Assembly: GCA_004213645.1 (NCBI GenBank)
Contig: SGZF01000010.1
Location: forward strand, 1-33,717
Length of the DNA: 33,717 nucleotides
Direction: 5' to 3'
Source of the DNA: Flavobacteriales bacterium
GTDB taxonomy: Bacteria; Bacteroidota; Bacteroidia; Flavobacteriales; Flavobacteriaceae
Shown piece after piece: positions 1 to 8,828 of this stretch. Below the pieces are notes generated by a model. It saw nothing but the letters and a program-made list of their open reading frames with translations. It ran no database searches and was not told the DNA's origin. The position numbers and the translations under genes were made by a program. The first letter of the stretch is position 1, and each line of letters starts with the position of its first letter.

Positions 1-117
1 TATGTTTGAATTCTGTAGATCCTTTAAAGATTCTGATGTAAACGATAATACTGATGCCACAGAAACAACCATAATAGCGGCAAAAATGTATGTATGTTTG
101 TTTGACTCTCTATTCAT
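1..117 (-). CDS. nqrC: Na+-translocating NADH:quinone oxidoreductase subunit C, N-terminal part (cut by window edge)
   Basis: Only the first 39 codons lie in the window. They begin MNRESNKHTYIFAAIMVVSV, a short basic, polar start followed by one hydrophobic segment, which is how NqrC starts before its periplasmic FMN-binding domain. The FMN-attachment threonine motif lies beyond the window. The ATG shares one base with the nqrB stop (TAATG), so the two are probably translationally coupled. The identification rests on this N-terminus together with position directly after nqrA and nqrB. It is a genuine edge truncation, not a pseudogene. Confidence 0.85.
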   Translation of the reverse strand, partial: MNRESNKHTYIFAAIMVVSVASVLSFTSESLKDLQNSNI

Positions 118-1274
118 TATGAAGTAGTTAATTTAACACCTTGCCATCTTTTTCTTCTCATGCTTACATTAGATTCAATGACGTAGTGGTCTATCAATGG
201 TGCAAAAACATTCATTAATAAAATTGCAAGCATTACTCCTTCTGGATAGGCAGGATTAAATACTCTAATAAGTATACAGAATACTCCAACTAGAAATCCA
301 TATATCCATTTTCCTTTTGTTGTTTGAGCAGCTGAAACTGGGTCAGTAGCCATAAAAACAATACCAAAAGCAAAACCTCCAACTAAAAGTTGATTATACC
401 ATTCAAAACTCATTAAAGAGTTAGCACCCCAAAGATTAAACAAAATTCCAACTACGGAAGCTCCAATAACTCCACTTAACATAATTCTCCAACTACCTAC
501 ACCTGTTAGAATTAAGATCATTGCTCCAATTAAGACAAAGAAAACAGAGGTCTCTGCAACTGAGCCTGGAATTGATCCCATAAACATTCCAAAAGATGAA
601 TATGCGACCTCTCCGTTGGCTGCAAGTGTTCCCAGAATTGTTTCTCCAGAAATTCCATCGACATTACTTGCTTCAGAAACCCATACTTTATCACCTGACA
701 TAAATGTAGGATATGCAAAAAATGCAAAGGCTCTTGCGGTAAGAGCAGGATTTAAAATATTCATTCCAGTTCCACCAAAAGCTTCTTTTGCAATTAATAC
801 TGCAAACACAACAGATATTGCAAGCATCCATAGAGGCATATCGATAGGCATTATCATAGGTATTAGAAGACCTGTCACAAGATATCCTTCATTAACTGGA
901 TGATTTCTATAAACTGCAAATGCAAATTCGATAGCTAGTCCAACAGCATAGGAAACAACTATCATTGGGAAAATTTTATAGGCACCGTGCAGAAGAGCGT
1001 CTAGAAATGTAAATTCAATATTAGTCTGAATAAAATATTGATAACCGGTGTTATACATCCCATAAAATAATGCTGGTACAAGGGCAATTATAACTGTTAT
1101 CATTGTTCTTTTTAAATCAACACCATCACGAATATGAGACCCTTTAGAGGTAGTATGATCAGGAACAAAAAGCATTGTTTCAAATGCATTAAATGCCGGG
1201 TATAATTTTTCTAATTTACCTCCCTCAGTAAAAGGTTTTTTTAGTACATCTACTTGTTTTCTGATAAAATCCAT
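117..1274 (-). CDS. nqrB: Na+-translocating NADH:quinone oxidoreductase subunit B
   Basis: This is the integral membrane subunit of Na+-NQR, carrying a covalently bound FMN and lying on the electron path that drives Na+ export. At 385 aa it is close to the usual NqrB length. The N-terminal 50 residues are soluble; the rest is a series of hydrophobic segments of the NqrB/RnfD family. The motif SGETIL at about residues 209-214 matches the family's FMN-threonine motif, with Thr212 the likely phosphoester attachment site. The conserved stretch FGGTGMNILNPAL (about 166-178) is also present. The start overlaps the nqrA stop by one base (TAATG), and the stop overlaps the nqrC start in the same way, so nqrABC is one tightly coupled unit. 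Confidence 0.96.
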   Translation of the reverse strand: MDFIRKQVDVLKKPFTEGGKLEKLYPAFNAFETMLFVPDHTTSKGSHIRDGVDLKRTMITVIIALVPALFYGMYNTGYQYFIQTNIEFTFLDALLHGAYKIFPMIVVSYAVGLAIEFAFAVYRNHPVNEGYLVTGLLIPMIMPIDMPLWMLAISVVFAVLIAKEAFGGTGMNILNPALTARAFAFFAYPTFMSGDKVWVSEASNVDGISGETILGTLAANGEVAYSSFGMFMGSIPGSVAETSVFFVLIGAMILILTGVGSWRIMLSGVIGASVVGILFNLWGANSLMSFEWYNQLLVGGFAFGIVFMATDPVSAAQTTKGKWIYGFLVGVFCILIRVFNPAYPEGVMLAILLMNVFAPLIDHYVIESNVSMRRKRWQGVKLTTS

Positions 1275-2623
1275 TAACCAACTTCTTTTAACATAATTTG
1301 AATTCCACTTTTTACTATTTCTTGTGCTTCAATTTTTGAAGTACAAGAAAAATCAACTAAACCAAAATCTTCGGGGACAACTTCATAGATACCCAGAGAT
1401 TCCATTTTTTCAATATCTCCTCTCATACACGCTTTAATTAATTGCATAGGGAATATGTCCATTGGAAAATATTTTTCCATTTCTCCCGTAACAACTATTG
1501 CTCTTTCTTCACCGTTTAGGTTTGTATTTACTTTCTTTTCACCTCCTAACAACCATGAAAATGAAGTTTTTGAAAAACTAGGAACTGAATTATACATAAA
1601 CGGAAGCCATCCTAGCATTCTAAAATGGTTACCTTCCTTAATTACACTTAGAGTATTATTATAGAATCCTATAAAATCTGAATATTGAACTTTAGATCCC
1701 GATAGAGGATCACCATTTATGAATCTATAATCTTCTGTATTAGAAAATTCTTTTGAGTCAACTAGCGAAGAAATAGAGGATCCTATTAAAGTATCAAAAT
1801 ACTTAGGAGATTTCAAAGAGTCCCCGGATACAGCAACAGTTCTTTTGGGACTAAAAATTCCTGTCTTAAAAAAAGATCCAATATTCGCGAGATCCTCTGG
1901 TTTAATTACCCATACTATTTCACCAGAGTTTAGTGGATCGATTCTATTGATCTGAAAACTTTCATTCCCTGAAGGGTGTGCACCTTTAATTTTATATATG
2001 TCTACATTCTTTAGACTAGTAAAATCACTTTCACAATTGTAAGAAACTGAGAGGTTTATTGGTTTACCAATCAATCTACTCATCAAATCAACACCAGTCT
2101 GGAATTCATTCATTCTATTTTTTAAAATAAAAGCATAGTCTGCTGAATACGGAGCTGTAGAATGAGTTGAAACAAAGATTGATTTTGGAAGTCTGTTTGG
2201 TCTTGCAATTATATTGTATGGTCTCTGTCTTATGAAAGCAAGCGATCCTGATTCGATAAGTAGTTCTAAAATTTTATCCTTACCAATATTCGATAGAGCT
2301 GGTATTTTAAAATTAACAGTACTATCACCTTCACTCTTAATTATTATGTTTAGGATTTTTCTTTTAGCCCCTCTTACTATCTCAACAATTTTACCACTTA
2401 CCGGAGAAGCTATTTTTATTGAATCATCATTTTTATCATGAAAAACTGGTTGACCTTTAGAAACTTTTTCTCCTTCCTTGACAAGCATACGCGGGATTAA
2501 ACCAAAGAAATCATCAGGATTAAGAGCATATTTAAGACTCTTTTTAGCGACTTCAAGTTCCATTAAAGCAAGTCCTTTAAGATTTAGGTCGGCACCGTTT
2601 TTAATGCTTATGTCTGTAGACAT
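1274..2623 (-). CDS. nqrA: Na+-translocating NADH:quinone oxidoreductase subunit A
   Basis: This peripheral NQR subunit (449 aa from the chosen start) is associated with quinone binding at the cytoplasmic face. It begins with an acidic biotinyl-lipoyl-like region containing the LVKEGEKVSKGQPVFHDK stretch (about 48-65), typical of NqrA and the related RnfC. The segment NRLPKSIFVSTHSTAPYSADYAF (about 143-165) is a strong NqrA signature, given here only as a family landmark. The open frame extends one codon upstream to a TTG, but I chose the ATG at 2623 because it follows a -7 promoter box at normal distance and needs no rare start. It is first in the operon, with nqrB overlapping its stop by one base. 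Confidence 0.95.
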   Translation of the reverse strand: MSTDISIKNGADLNLKGLALMELEVAKKSLKYALNPDDFFGLIPRMLVKEGEKVSKGQPVFHDKNDDSIKIASPVSGKIVEIVRGAKRKILNIIIKSEGDSTVNFKIPALSNIGKDKILELLIESGSLAFIRQRPYNIIARPNRLPKSIFVSTHSTAPYSADYAFILKNRMNEFQTGVDLMSRLIGKPINLSVSYNCESDFTSLKNVDIYKIKGAHPSGNESFQINRIDPLNSGEIVWVIKPEDLANIGSFFKTGIFSPKRTVAVSGDSLKSPKYFDTLIGSSISSLVDSKEFSNTEDYRFINGDPLSGSKVQYSDFIGFYNNTLSVIKEGNHFRMLGWLPFMYNSVPSFSKTSFSWLLGGEKKVNTNLNGEERAIVVTGEMEKYFPMDIFPMQLIKACMRGDIEKMESLGIYEVVPEDFGLVDFSCTSKIEAQEIVKSGIQIMLKEVG

Positions 2624-2645
2624 CAATTATTAATAATTTATGTCG

Positions 2646-2653
2646 CAAATTTA
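2646..2653 (-). promoter_or_regulatory. Candidate -7 promoter element for nqrABC
   Basis: The minus strand reads TAAATTTG, a full match to the Bacteroidota -7 consensus TAnnTTTG, 22 bases before the nqrA ATG. I see no TTTG at the usual -33 distance, so this is half a promoter by sequence. The surrounding 110-base gap to pruA is AT-rich with no other structure that I can support. Confidence 0.4.
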
Positions 2654-2735
2654 ATAATAACACATCAAGAAAAAAAAGTATTTTTATTAAAATTATTATC
2701 AATTTAAACTAATTTAGATAATCAAAAATTATGAT

Positions 2736-4361
2736 ATGAATAACTCTATAGTTAACGTTCCAACTCCAGTAAATGAACCTATTAAGAATTACAAGCCAAA
2801 TAGCCCAGAGAAAGAATCAGTTTTAGCAACATATAAAACTCTCAAGGATTCAACTACTAATGTTAAGATGTGGATTGGAGGGAAGTTTATTGAAAGTTCA
2901 AAAACATCAAACATGTCTCCTCCTCATGATCATAAACATATACTTGGTAAATATTATTTAGCAGAAAAAAAACATGTTGAGATGGCTATAGAATCTGCTC
3001 TAGATGCAAAAGAAAAATGGGCTGGTATGAGATGGGAAGAAAGAGCAGCAATATTTCTAAAAGCTGCAGAACTTGTTGCAGGTCCATATAGAGATAGAAT
3101 AAATGCCGCAACTATGCTAGCTCAGTCAAAAACAATATTTCAAGCTGAAATTGATGCTGCATGCGAATTAGTTGACTTTCTAAACTTTAATGTTTACAGT
3201 ATGCAACATATATATAGCCAACAACCAAAATCAGACTCAGGAGTATGGAATAGATTAGGATACAGACCACTAGAAGGGTTTGTGTATGCTGTAACGCCTT
3301 TCAATTTTACTGCTATTTCTGGTAATCTTCCAGGTAGTGCAGCAATGATGGGAAATACTGTTGTATGGAAGCCAAGTGATCACCAGATATTCTCAGCTAA
3401 GATAGTTATAGATGTATTTAGAGAAGCTGGCCTTCCTGACGGAGTAATTAATGCAGTTTATGGTGACCCTGAAATGATTACTAATACCATTCTTGAATCA
3501 AGACATTTTGCAGGTATTCATTTCACCGGATCTACTTCAGTTTTCAAAGGTTTATGGAAAAAGATAGGTGGTAATATTGAAAACTATAATTCTTATCCAA
3601 GAATTGTTGGTGAAACAGGAGGGAAAGATTTTATTATTGGTCATAAATCTGCAGATATGGATGAGTTTGTTACTGCTGTAATAAGAGGAGCATTTGAATT
3701 TCAAGGCCAGAAGTGTTCAGCAGCATCAAGAGTTTATGTTCCTTCTTCAAAGTCTAAAGAATTTTTTAAGAAGTTAAAAAGTGAGATTGCAAATATTAAA
3801 ATGGGTAGCCCAGAGGATTTTAAAAATTTTATGACTGCTGTAATTCATGAAGCATCTTTTGATAAACTTGTTAAGGCTATTGAAAATGCAAAATCTGATA
3901 AAGATGCTGAGGTAATTATTGGAGGTGGCTATGATAAATCAAAAGGATATTTTATAGAACCAACGGTAATTAAAACCTCAAATCCAAAATACTATTCTAT
4001 GGAGACAGAATTATTTGGGCCAGTAGTTACAATTTATGTCTATGATGATAATAAATGGGATGAAACATTAAAAATTGTTGATAAAACTTCTGAATATGCA
4101 TTAACTGGTGCAGTTTTTTGTGAGGATAGATACATACTAAGTGATGCTGTGAATAAATTAAAAAATTGTGCTGGTAATTTCTACATAAATGATAAATGTA
4201 CCGGAGCAGTTGTTGGACAACAGCCGTTTGGTGGAGCTCGAGGATCAGGCACAAATGATAAAGCAGGATCCTATCTAAATCTTTTGAGATGGGTCTCACC
4301 TAGATTAATTAAAGAGGTTTTTGTTCCACCCAAAGACTTCAAATATCCTTTTATGGGTTAA
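2736..4361 (+). CDS. pruA: Delta-1-pyrroline-5-carboxylate dehydrogenase
   Basis: The enzyme oxidises glutamate-5-semialdehyde (from pyrroline-5-carboxylate) to glutamate with NAD+, the second step of proline catabolism. This is a monofunctional aldehyde dehydrogenase of 541 aa, similar in size to the stand-alone form found in eukaryotes and Bacteroidota rather than the long PutA fusion. Visible landmarks are TPFNFTAISGN (about 187-197), the cofactor-side FTGSTSVF (263-270), the general base Glu293 in VGETGGKD, and the catalytic Cys327 in FEFQGQKCSAASR. Its start is the ATG at 2736, since the ATG five bases earlier is closed at once by a stop. The proline dehydrogenase partner is not next to it. 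Its stop shares TTAA with the convergent isomerase gene. Confidence 0.96.
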   Translation: MNNSIVNVPTPVNEPIKNYKPNSPEKESVLATYKTLKDSTTNVKMWIGGKFIESSKTSNMSPPHDHKHILGKYYLAEKKHVEMAIESALDAKEKWAGMRWEERAAIFLKAAELVAGPYRDRINAATMLAQSKTIFQAEIDAACELVDFLNFNVYSMQHIYSQQPKSDSGVWNRLGYRPLEGFVYAVTPFNFTAISGNLPGSAAMMGNTVVWKPSDHQIFSAKIVIDVFREAGLPDGVINAVYGDPEMITNTILESRHFAGIHFTGSTSVFKGLWKKIGGNIENYNSYPRIVGETGGKDFIIGHKSADMDEFVTAVIRGAFEFQGQKCSAASRVYVPSSKSKEFFKKLKSEIANIKMGSPEDFKNFMTAVIHEASFDKLVKAIENAKSDKDAEVIIGGGYDKSKGYFIEPTVIKTSNPKYYSMETELFGPVVTIYVYDDNKWDETLKIVDKTSEYALTGAVFCEDRYILSDAVNKLKNCAGNFYINDKCTGAVVGQQPFGGARGSGTNDKAGSYLNLLRWVSPRLIKEVFVPPKDFKYPFMG

Positions 4362-5068
4362 TTGATTATTTCAATTTTATTGATGTAGACATTATTTAAA
4401 GGCCAATCTCTCTCATCAGTTGGAAGATTAGCAATTGTATCAACAATCTGCATTCCATTTGTAACAGTTCCAAAAATTGTATAATTTCCATCTAGATGAT
4501 GAGCACCATCTTTTTTTTGAACTATAAAAAATTCATAAGGTGATGCCATTTTATATGGATTATCAATTGAGCTGCTTGGCATACTCACCATTCCTCTTTT
4601 GTGAGTATGTCCCTTATTAAAATCATTGGGCAAAAGGTACTTACCAATCTTTTGTCTTTTTGAAGTAGTCTTTATATTATCACTATTTCCTCCTTGTATT
4701 ACAAAGTCATTAACTACTCTATAAAACTGTGTGCCGTCAAAATAGTTGTTTTTAGTTAAATAAATAAAATTTGATCTATGATAAGGTGTGTTTGAAAACA
4801 ATAAAATATCTATATCACCATAGTTAGTGTATATTCTTACCTGATTCTCTTTGTTGTTTTTTTCATATTCAAAAAGAAAATTAATTACATTATCATCTGT
4901 TAATTTGAACTCTTGTTTAATCTCTTGATTTGAAATCTCTTCATCTAGATTCAAAATCTCTTCACCTTGTTCAATGCTTCTAGTTTCATAAGTCTTACTT
5001 GCTTTAGTATTGCAACCAATAAGAATTATTGTAGATAATGAGATAAGGAGATGACTAACTGAATTCAT
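4358..5068 (-). CDS. Cyclophilin-type peptidyl-prolyl cis-trans isomerase, predicted lipoprotein
   Basis: The protein has an N-terminal lipoprotein signal ending LIGC (Cys19), a polar linker to about residue 75, then a cyclophilin domain. Cyclophilin landmarks are FDGTQFYRVVNDFVIQGG (about 109-126), KRGMVSMPSSS, SPYEFFIV in place of the common SQFFI, and LDGNYTIFGTVTNGMQIVD. These match the family's catalytic core, so proline isomerisation in the periplasm is a reasonable inference. The active-site Arg is present in FYRV. It is the last gene of the aromatic operon, 11 bases after rsmG, with no functional link that I can see to amino acid synthesis. Its stop overlaps the pruA stop by four bases. 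Confidence 0.9.
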   Translation of the reverse strand: MNSVSHLLISLSTIILIGCNTKASKTYETRSIEQGEEILNLDEEISNQEIKQEFKLTDDNVINFLFEYEKNNKENQVRIYTNYGDIDILLFSNTPYHRSNFIYLTKNNYFDGTQFYRVVNDFVIQGGNSDNIKTTSKRQKIGKYLLPNDFNKGHTHKRGMVSMPSSSIDNPYKMASPYEFFIVQKKDGAHHLDGNYTIFGTVTNGMQIVDTIANLPTDERDWPLNNVYINKIEIIN

Positions 5069-5079
5069 TGTTATTCTAT

Positions 5080-5703
5080 TTAATTAGAGCAAGGGATAAA
5101 GACTATCTTCTTTGTTTTAAAAAAATCATTTGAAAAAAAATCTGATATTTCAAATATCTTGTAATTATTGAAATTCTTTAGTTCATCTTCCAAGTCTCCA
5201 CCTTTAAGAGAAATTATTCCATTAGGTATATTATTTTTTGATTTTAATTTAATATTCTTGTTAACCATTGAATAAAATCCATCCATTTTAGATACGGCTC
5301 TTGAAATTACAAAATCATACTTTAGGTTATGATTTTCAGCTCTTTCATTGACAGTTCTTACATTGGTTAGAGACAAGTGTTTAGATATATCTTCTACTAC
5401 TTTAATTTTTTTTGAAATGCTATCTAATAATGTAAAATTTACATTTGGAAAAATAATAGCCAGCGGTATACCTGGAAGCCCTCCTCCCGTTCCAACATCA
5501 AGAACATCTGTACCGTCAATGAATTTGTGGATCTTAGCAATTGAAAGAGAATGAAGGATATGATTTACATATAGATTATCAATATCTCTTCGAGATATAA
5601 GGTTAACTTTTGAATTCCAACTTTTATATAATTGGATTAAACTATTAAATTTTTTAAGCTGATCCTGAGATATCTTAGAAAAGTGTTTATCGAAATCAAT
5701 CAA
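5080..5703 (-). CDS. rsmG: 16S rRNA (guanine-527 N7) methyltransferase
   Basis: RsmG (GidB) uses SAM to methylate G527 of 16S rRNA. The 207-aa protein has the expected length, an N-terminal helical part (YKSWNSKVNLISRRD, about 26-40), and the SAM-binding loop LDVGTGGGLPGIPLA at about 68-82, followed by LLDS and the VNERAE stretch. Start choice is informative: the only in-frame start before an upstream stop is TTG at 5703 (or a non-standard ATT). That TTG shares TTGA with the aspC stop TGA. Coupled re-initiation from aspC is therefore the likely mode of expression. Confidence 0.95.
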   Translation of the reverse strand: MIDFDKHFSKISQDQLKKFNSLIQLYKSWNSKVNLISRRDIDNLYVNHILHSLSIAKIHKFIDGTDVLDVGTGGGLPGIPLAIIFPNVNFTLLDSISKKIKVVEDISKHLSLTNVRTVNERAENHNLKYDFVISRAVSKMDGFYSMVNKNIKLKSKNNIPNGIISLKGGDLEDELKNFNNYKIFEISDFFSNDFFKTKKIVFIPCSN

Positions 5704-6881
5704 GTTAATAGTTCTTTAATTCTACTAATAGCCTCTTTTATTTGTTCACGTGATGCGGAATATGAAATCCTTATACAATTGGCATATCCAAAGGCATCTC
5801 CAGGGACAGTTGCTACATGAGCTTTTTCAAGAATTAGCATTGATAAATCATTAGCATTATTAACTAAATGCCCATCAAAGGTCTTTCCAAAAAGCTGTGA
5901 GACTTCTGGAAAAATATAAAAAGCTCCAGACGGAGGCTGTTTGACATTAAAACCATTAATTTGATTTACTAGATCGATAATTAAATCTCGTCTGATTTTA
6001 AATTCATCGACCATATATTTTATTCTGTCTGGCGACTCTTCTAGTGCTGTAATAGCAGCTCTTTGGGCAATACAATTTGCACCACTGGTAATCTGGCCTT
6101 GCATTTTATTACATGCCTTAGCCAGAATCTTTGGAGCTCCAAGGTAACCTATTCTCCATCCCGTCATTGCAAAGGCTTTAGATATCCCATTTACTGTAAC
6201 TGTCCTTTCATACATTCCAGGCAGAGATGCAAAACTTACACTTTCAACTCCATAATTTATATGTTCATAAATTTCATCTGAAACAACTATTATCTTAGGA
6301 TACTTCATAAGCACTTTTGAAAATTCCAGATACTCCTCCTTTGTAAATACAGAACCACTAGGGTTATTAGGAGAGTTAAGCATTACCATTTTAGTTTTAT
6401 CAGTGATAGCTGATTCGAGCTGTGCTGATGTAACCTTGTAGTTAGCATTCTCATCAGGATGAACAAAAACTGGAATTCCATCTGCTAGAGAGACCATTGC
6501 ACTATAACTTACCCAATAAGGAGTAGGAATGACTACTTCATCACCTTTATTTATTAACGACATACACACATTTGCAATTGATTGTTTTGCTCCAGTAGAA
6601 ACTACAATCTGATCTGAATTATAATCTAAGTTATTGTCTCTTTTAAACTTTTTACAAATTGCTTTTTTTAAATCCAAGAATCCGTCAACTGGAGAATATT
6701 TATGATAATTTTCATTAATAGCATTTACAGCAGCCTCTTTAATATAATCAGGGATATCAAAGTCTGGTTCACCAGCACTTAAGGTAATAACATCAACTCC
6801 TTGATTTTTTAAATCATGGGCTTTTGCAGTCATTGCTACGGTTTGAGAAATTGGTAAAGAATTAATTTTATCTGACAACAT
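5700..6881 (-). CDS. aspC: PLP-dependent aminotransferase, aspartate/aromatic aminotransferase family (class I)
   Basis: This fold-type I aminotransferase of 393 aa resembles subgroup I-beta aspartate aminotransferases. Landmarks are LSAGEPDFDIP (34-44), YSPVDGF, STGAKQSIANV (95-105), NSPNNPSG (169-176), SDEIYEHI and the Schiff-base Lys235 in NGISKAFAMTGWRIGY. It sits directly after the chorismate branch genes (9 bases from the DAHPS/CM gene). It may therefore supply the final transamination of phenylpyruvate and 4-hydroxyphenylpyruvate as well as aspartate; this is inference from context, since substrate range cannot be read from the sequence. It is probably under the Phe/Tyr attenuator upstream of pheA. 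Confidence 0.9.
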   Translation of the reverse strand: MLSDKINSLPISQTVAMTAKAHDLKNQGVDVITLSAGEPDFDIPDYIKEAAVNAINENYHKYSPVDGFLDLKKAICKKFKRDNNLDYNSDQIVVSTGAKQSIANVCMSLINKGDEVVIPTPYWVSYSAMVSLADGIPVFVHPDENANYKVTSAQLESAITDKTKMVMLNSPNNPSGSVFTKEEYLEFSKVLMKYPKIIVVSDEIYEHINYGVESVSFASLPGMYERTVTVNGISKAFAMTGWRIGYLGAPKILAKACNKMQGQITSGANCIAQRAAITALEESPDRIKYMVDEFKIRRDLIIDLVNQINGFNVKQPPSGAFYIFPEVSQLFGKTFDGHLVNNANDLSMLILEKAHVATVPGDAFGYANCIRISYSASREQIKEAISRIKELLT

Positions 6882-6890
6882 TTTTATAAA

Positions 6891-7973
6891 TTATTTATTT
6901 AGTATTTTTTTTTGGTTATTGATTGACTCTTGGTGAATTGCTTTGAAAATTCTTAAAATAAATTCTTCACTTAAACCGTGGTCTTCGCCATCTAGAATCA
7001 TCTTACCTAAAATTTCATTCCATCTTTTATTTTGAAGAATAGCTACGTTATTTTCAGACTTTAGTTTTCCAATACCTTTAGCAACTTCCATTCTCTTTCC
7101 AAGAGTTGTCAATAAATTTTGATCAGCTGCATCAATTTGTGACCTTAAGTTATTAAGCTTATTCTGGTAATCTTCCCCTTGCGATGTTTTATCTCTAATT
7201 TTAAGGTCTCTCATTATTTCAATTAGTCTTTCTGGAGTTACTTGTTGCGCTGCATCACTCCAAGCATTATCTGGGTCCCAATGAGATTCAATCATTAATC
7301 CATCATAATTTAAGTCAAGTGAAGTTTGACTTAAATCAAAAATTAAGTCTCTTCTTCCTGCTATATGAGAGGGGTCACATATTAGTGGAATATCTGGGAA
7401 ATTATTTTGAAATTCAACTGCGATTTGCCATTCAGGATTATTCCTATATTTTGATTTATCATAAGATGAAAAACCTCTATGAATTACTCCAATATTTTTT
7501 ATATCAGCAGAATATATCCTCTCAACTCCACCCATCCATAATGACAAGTCAGGATTTACTGGGTTTTTAATTAAAACTATTTTATCTGTTCCTTTAAGTG
7601 CATCTGCAATTTCTTGAACAATAAATGGGCTAACAGTTGATCGAGCTCCTATCCATAATATATCTACATCATGCTCTAGTGCAAGATCAACATGAACGGA
7701 ATTAGCAACTTCTGTTGCTAACATGAGTCCTGTTTCTTTTTTAACTTTTTGAAGCCACTTCAAGCCAATAGCTCCAACCCCTTCAAACATTCCAGGTCTA
7801 GTTCTTGGCTTCCAAATTCCAGCACGATATGCAGTTACGTCACTATCTTTTAATTCATGTGCAATTTTTAAGACTTGTTCTTCAGTCTCAGCACTACATG
7901 GACCAGCTATAACAAGAGGGTGATCAAGATTCATTTGATCAAGCCAGTTACGATATTCTTTTTTATTTTCCAT
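6891..7973 (-). CDS. Bifunctional 3-deoxy-7-phosphoheptulonate synthase / chorismate mutase
   Basis: Two domains are fused. Residues 1 to about 260 form a type I-beta DAHP synthase: AGPCSAE (23-29), KPRTRPG (55-61), KNPVNPD (136-142) and CDPSHIAGRR (199-208) are the PEP/E4P and metal-site motifs. Residues about 270-355 form an AroQ-class chorismate mutase, with LRSQIDAADQNLL, GKRMEVAKGIGKLK and FKAIHQESI. The enzyme thus catalyses the first step of the shikimate pathway and the branch step to prephenate. This fusion order is known in Bacteroidota; the Prevotella nigrescens enzyme has been studied and shows allosteric communication between its halves. It lies 6 bases after tyrA and 9 before aspC, inside the aromatic operon. 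Confidence 0.96.
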   Translation of the reverse strand: MENKKEYRNWLDQMNLDHPLVIAGPCSAETEEQVLKIAHELKDSDVTAYRAGIWKPRTRPGMFEGVGAIGLKWLQKVKKETGLMLATEVANSVHVDLALEHDVDILWIGARSTVSPFIVQEIADALKGTDKIVLIKNPVNPDLSLWMGGVERIYSADIKNIGVIHRGFSSYDKSKYRNNPEWQIAVEFQNNFPDIPLICDPSHIAGRRDLIFDLSQTSLDLNYDGLMIESHWDPDNAWSDAAQQVTPERLIEIMRDLKIRDKTSQGEDYQNKLNNLRSQIDAADQNLLTTLGKRMEVAKGIGKLKSENNVAILQNKRWNEILGKMILDGEDHGLSEEFILRIFKAIHQESINNQKKILNK

Positions 7974-7979
7974 AATTAT

Positions 7980-8828
7980 TTAATTAATTCCTTTTAATAT
8001 TTTCTTAATTTCATTGATTCTCCTCATTTCATTATTAAGGGTCTTTTGATCACTGACCTCAATTAATTTTTTAAAATTATTAATATTTGAGATGTATTCA
8101 TCAAGAGACTCAATAATATTTTTTTTATTCTCAACAAAGATTGAAGACCACATTTCAGGTGAGCTCTTTGCTAGTCTTACCGTTGATTCAAATCCACTAC
8201 CTGCCATATTATATATAGCATGTTCATCATCTTCTTTGTCCATGACTGTCTTACCTAACATAAAAGATGAAATATGTGAAAGATGAGATACATAGGCAAT
8301 ATGTTTATCGTGTTCTTTTGAATTCATCGTTTTGATACTCATCCCTAATGATTTAATGATTTTTTTTGCATCTAATAATAAATTGGGATCAGTTTTTTCA
8401 GTATCACATAGAATCATAACCTTATCATTAAATAAGTCTTTTTTTGCTGAATTGGGTCCGGAAAACTCGGTTCCAGCAATTGGATGAGCAGCTAAATAAT
8501 TCTTTCTATTTTGATTATTCTCAACTGAATTACATATTTGAAATTTTGTAGAACCTAGATCAATTATTAGTGTCTTATCAGATGTTTTATTCAAGTAGTC
8601 AGAAAGTTGATTTTTTATTGAATCAACAGGTATTGCAAGAAATATAAAATCTAATTCAGATATAAATTCTACTTCAAATTTTACATCAATAATTTTATTT
8701 TTTAAACAATAACTAAATGATTTATAATCTATGTCATATCCATAGACAGTAATATTATCATATAAATCTTTCAATTTTAATCCAATCGATCCACCTATTA
8801 ATCCTAAACCTACTATACCAACTTTCAT
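7980..8828 (-). CDS. tyrA: Prephenate dehydrogenase
   Basis: TyrA oxidatively decarboxylates prephenate to 4-hydroxyphenylpyruvate using NAD(P)+, the committed step to tyrosine. The 282-aa protein starts with the dinucleotide-binding GIVGLGLIGGS (4-14) followed by an acidic YDID end of the second strand. HPIAGTEFSGP (115-125) supplies the conserved substrate-site His115. DKHIAYVSHLSH (174-185) is the helix that begins the C-terminal dimer domain. No ACT domain is attached, so feedback inhibition through such a domain is not expected. It overlaps the pheA stop by four bases (ATGA) and is followed after 6 bases by the DAHPS/CM gene. Confidence 0.95.
   Translation of the reverse strand: MKVGIVGLGLIGGSIGLKLKDLYDNITVYGYDIDYKSFSYCLKNKIIDVKFEVEFISELDFIFLAIPVDSIKNQLSDYLNKTSDKTLIIDLGSTKFQICNSVENNQNRKNYLAAHPIAGTEFSGPNSAKKDLFNDKVMILCDTEKTDPNLLLDAKKIIKSLGMSIKTMNSKEHDKHIAYVSHLSHISSFMLGKTVMDKEDDEHAIYNMAGSGFESTVRLAKSSPEMWSSIFVENKKNIIESLDEYISNINNFKKLIEVSDQKTLNNEMRRINEIKKILKGIN

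Noticed and set aside
616-903. Plus-strand open frame inside nqrB
   Set aside because: It is fully covered by nqrB on the other strand, with no promoter or family likeness.
2624-2626. TTG as the nqrA start
   Set aside because: An ATG follows directly, and nothing supports the extra codon.
4027-4299. Minus-strand open frame inside pruA
   Set aside because: It is rich in His, Leu and Tyr, resembles no family I know, and is the shadow of a clear aldehyde dehydrogenase.
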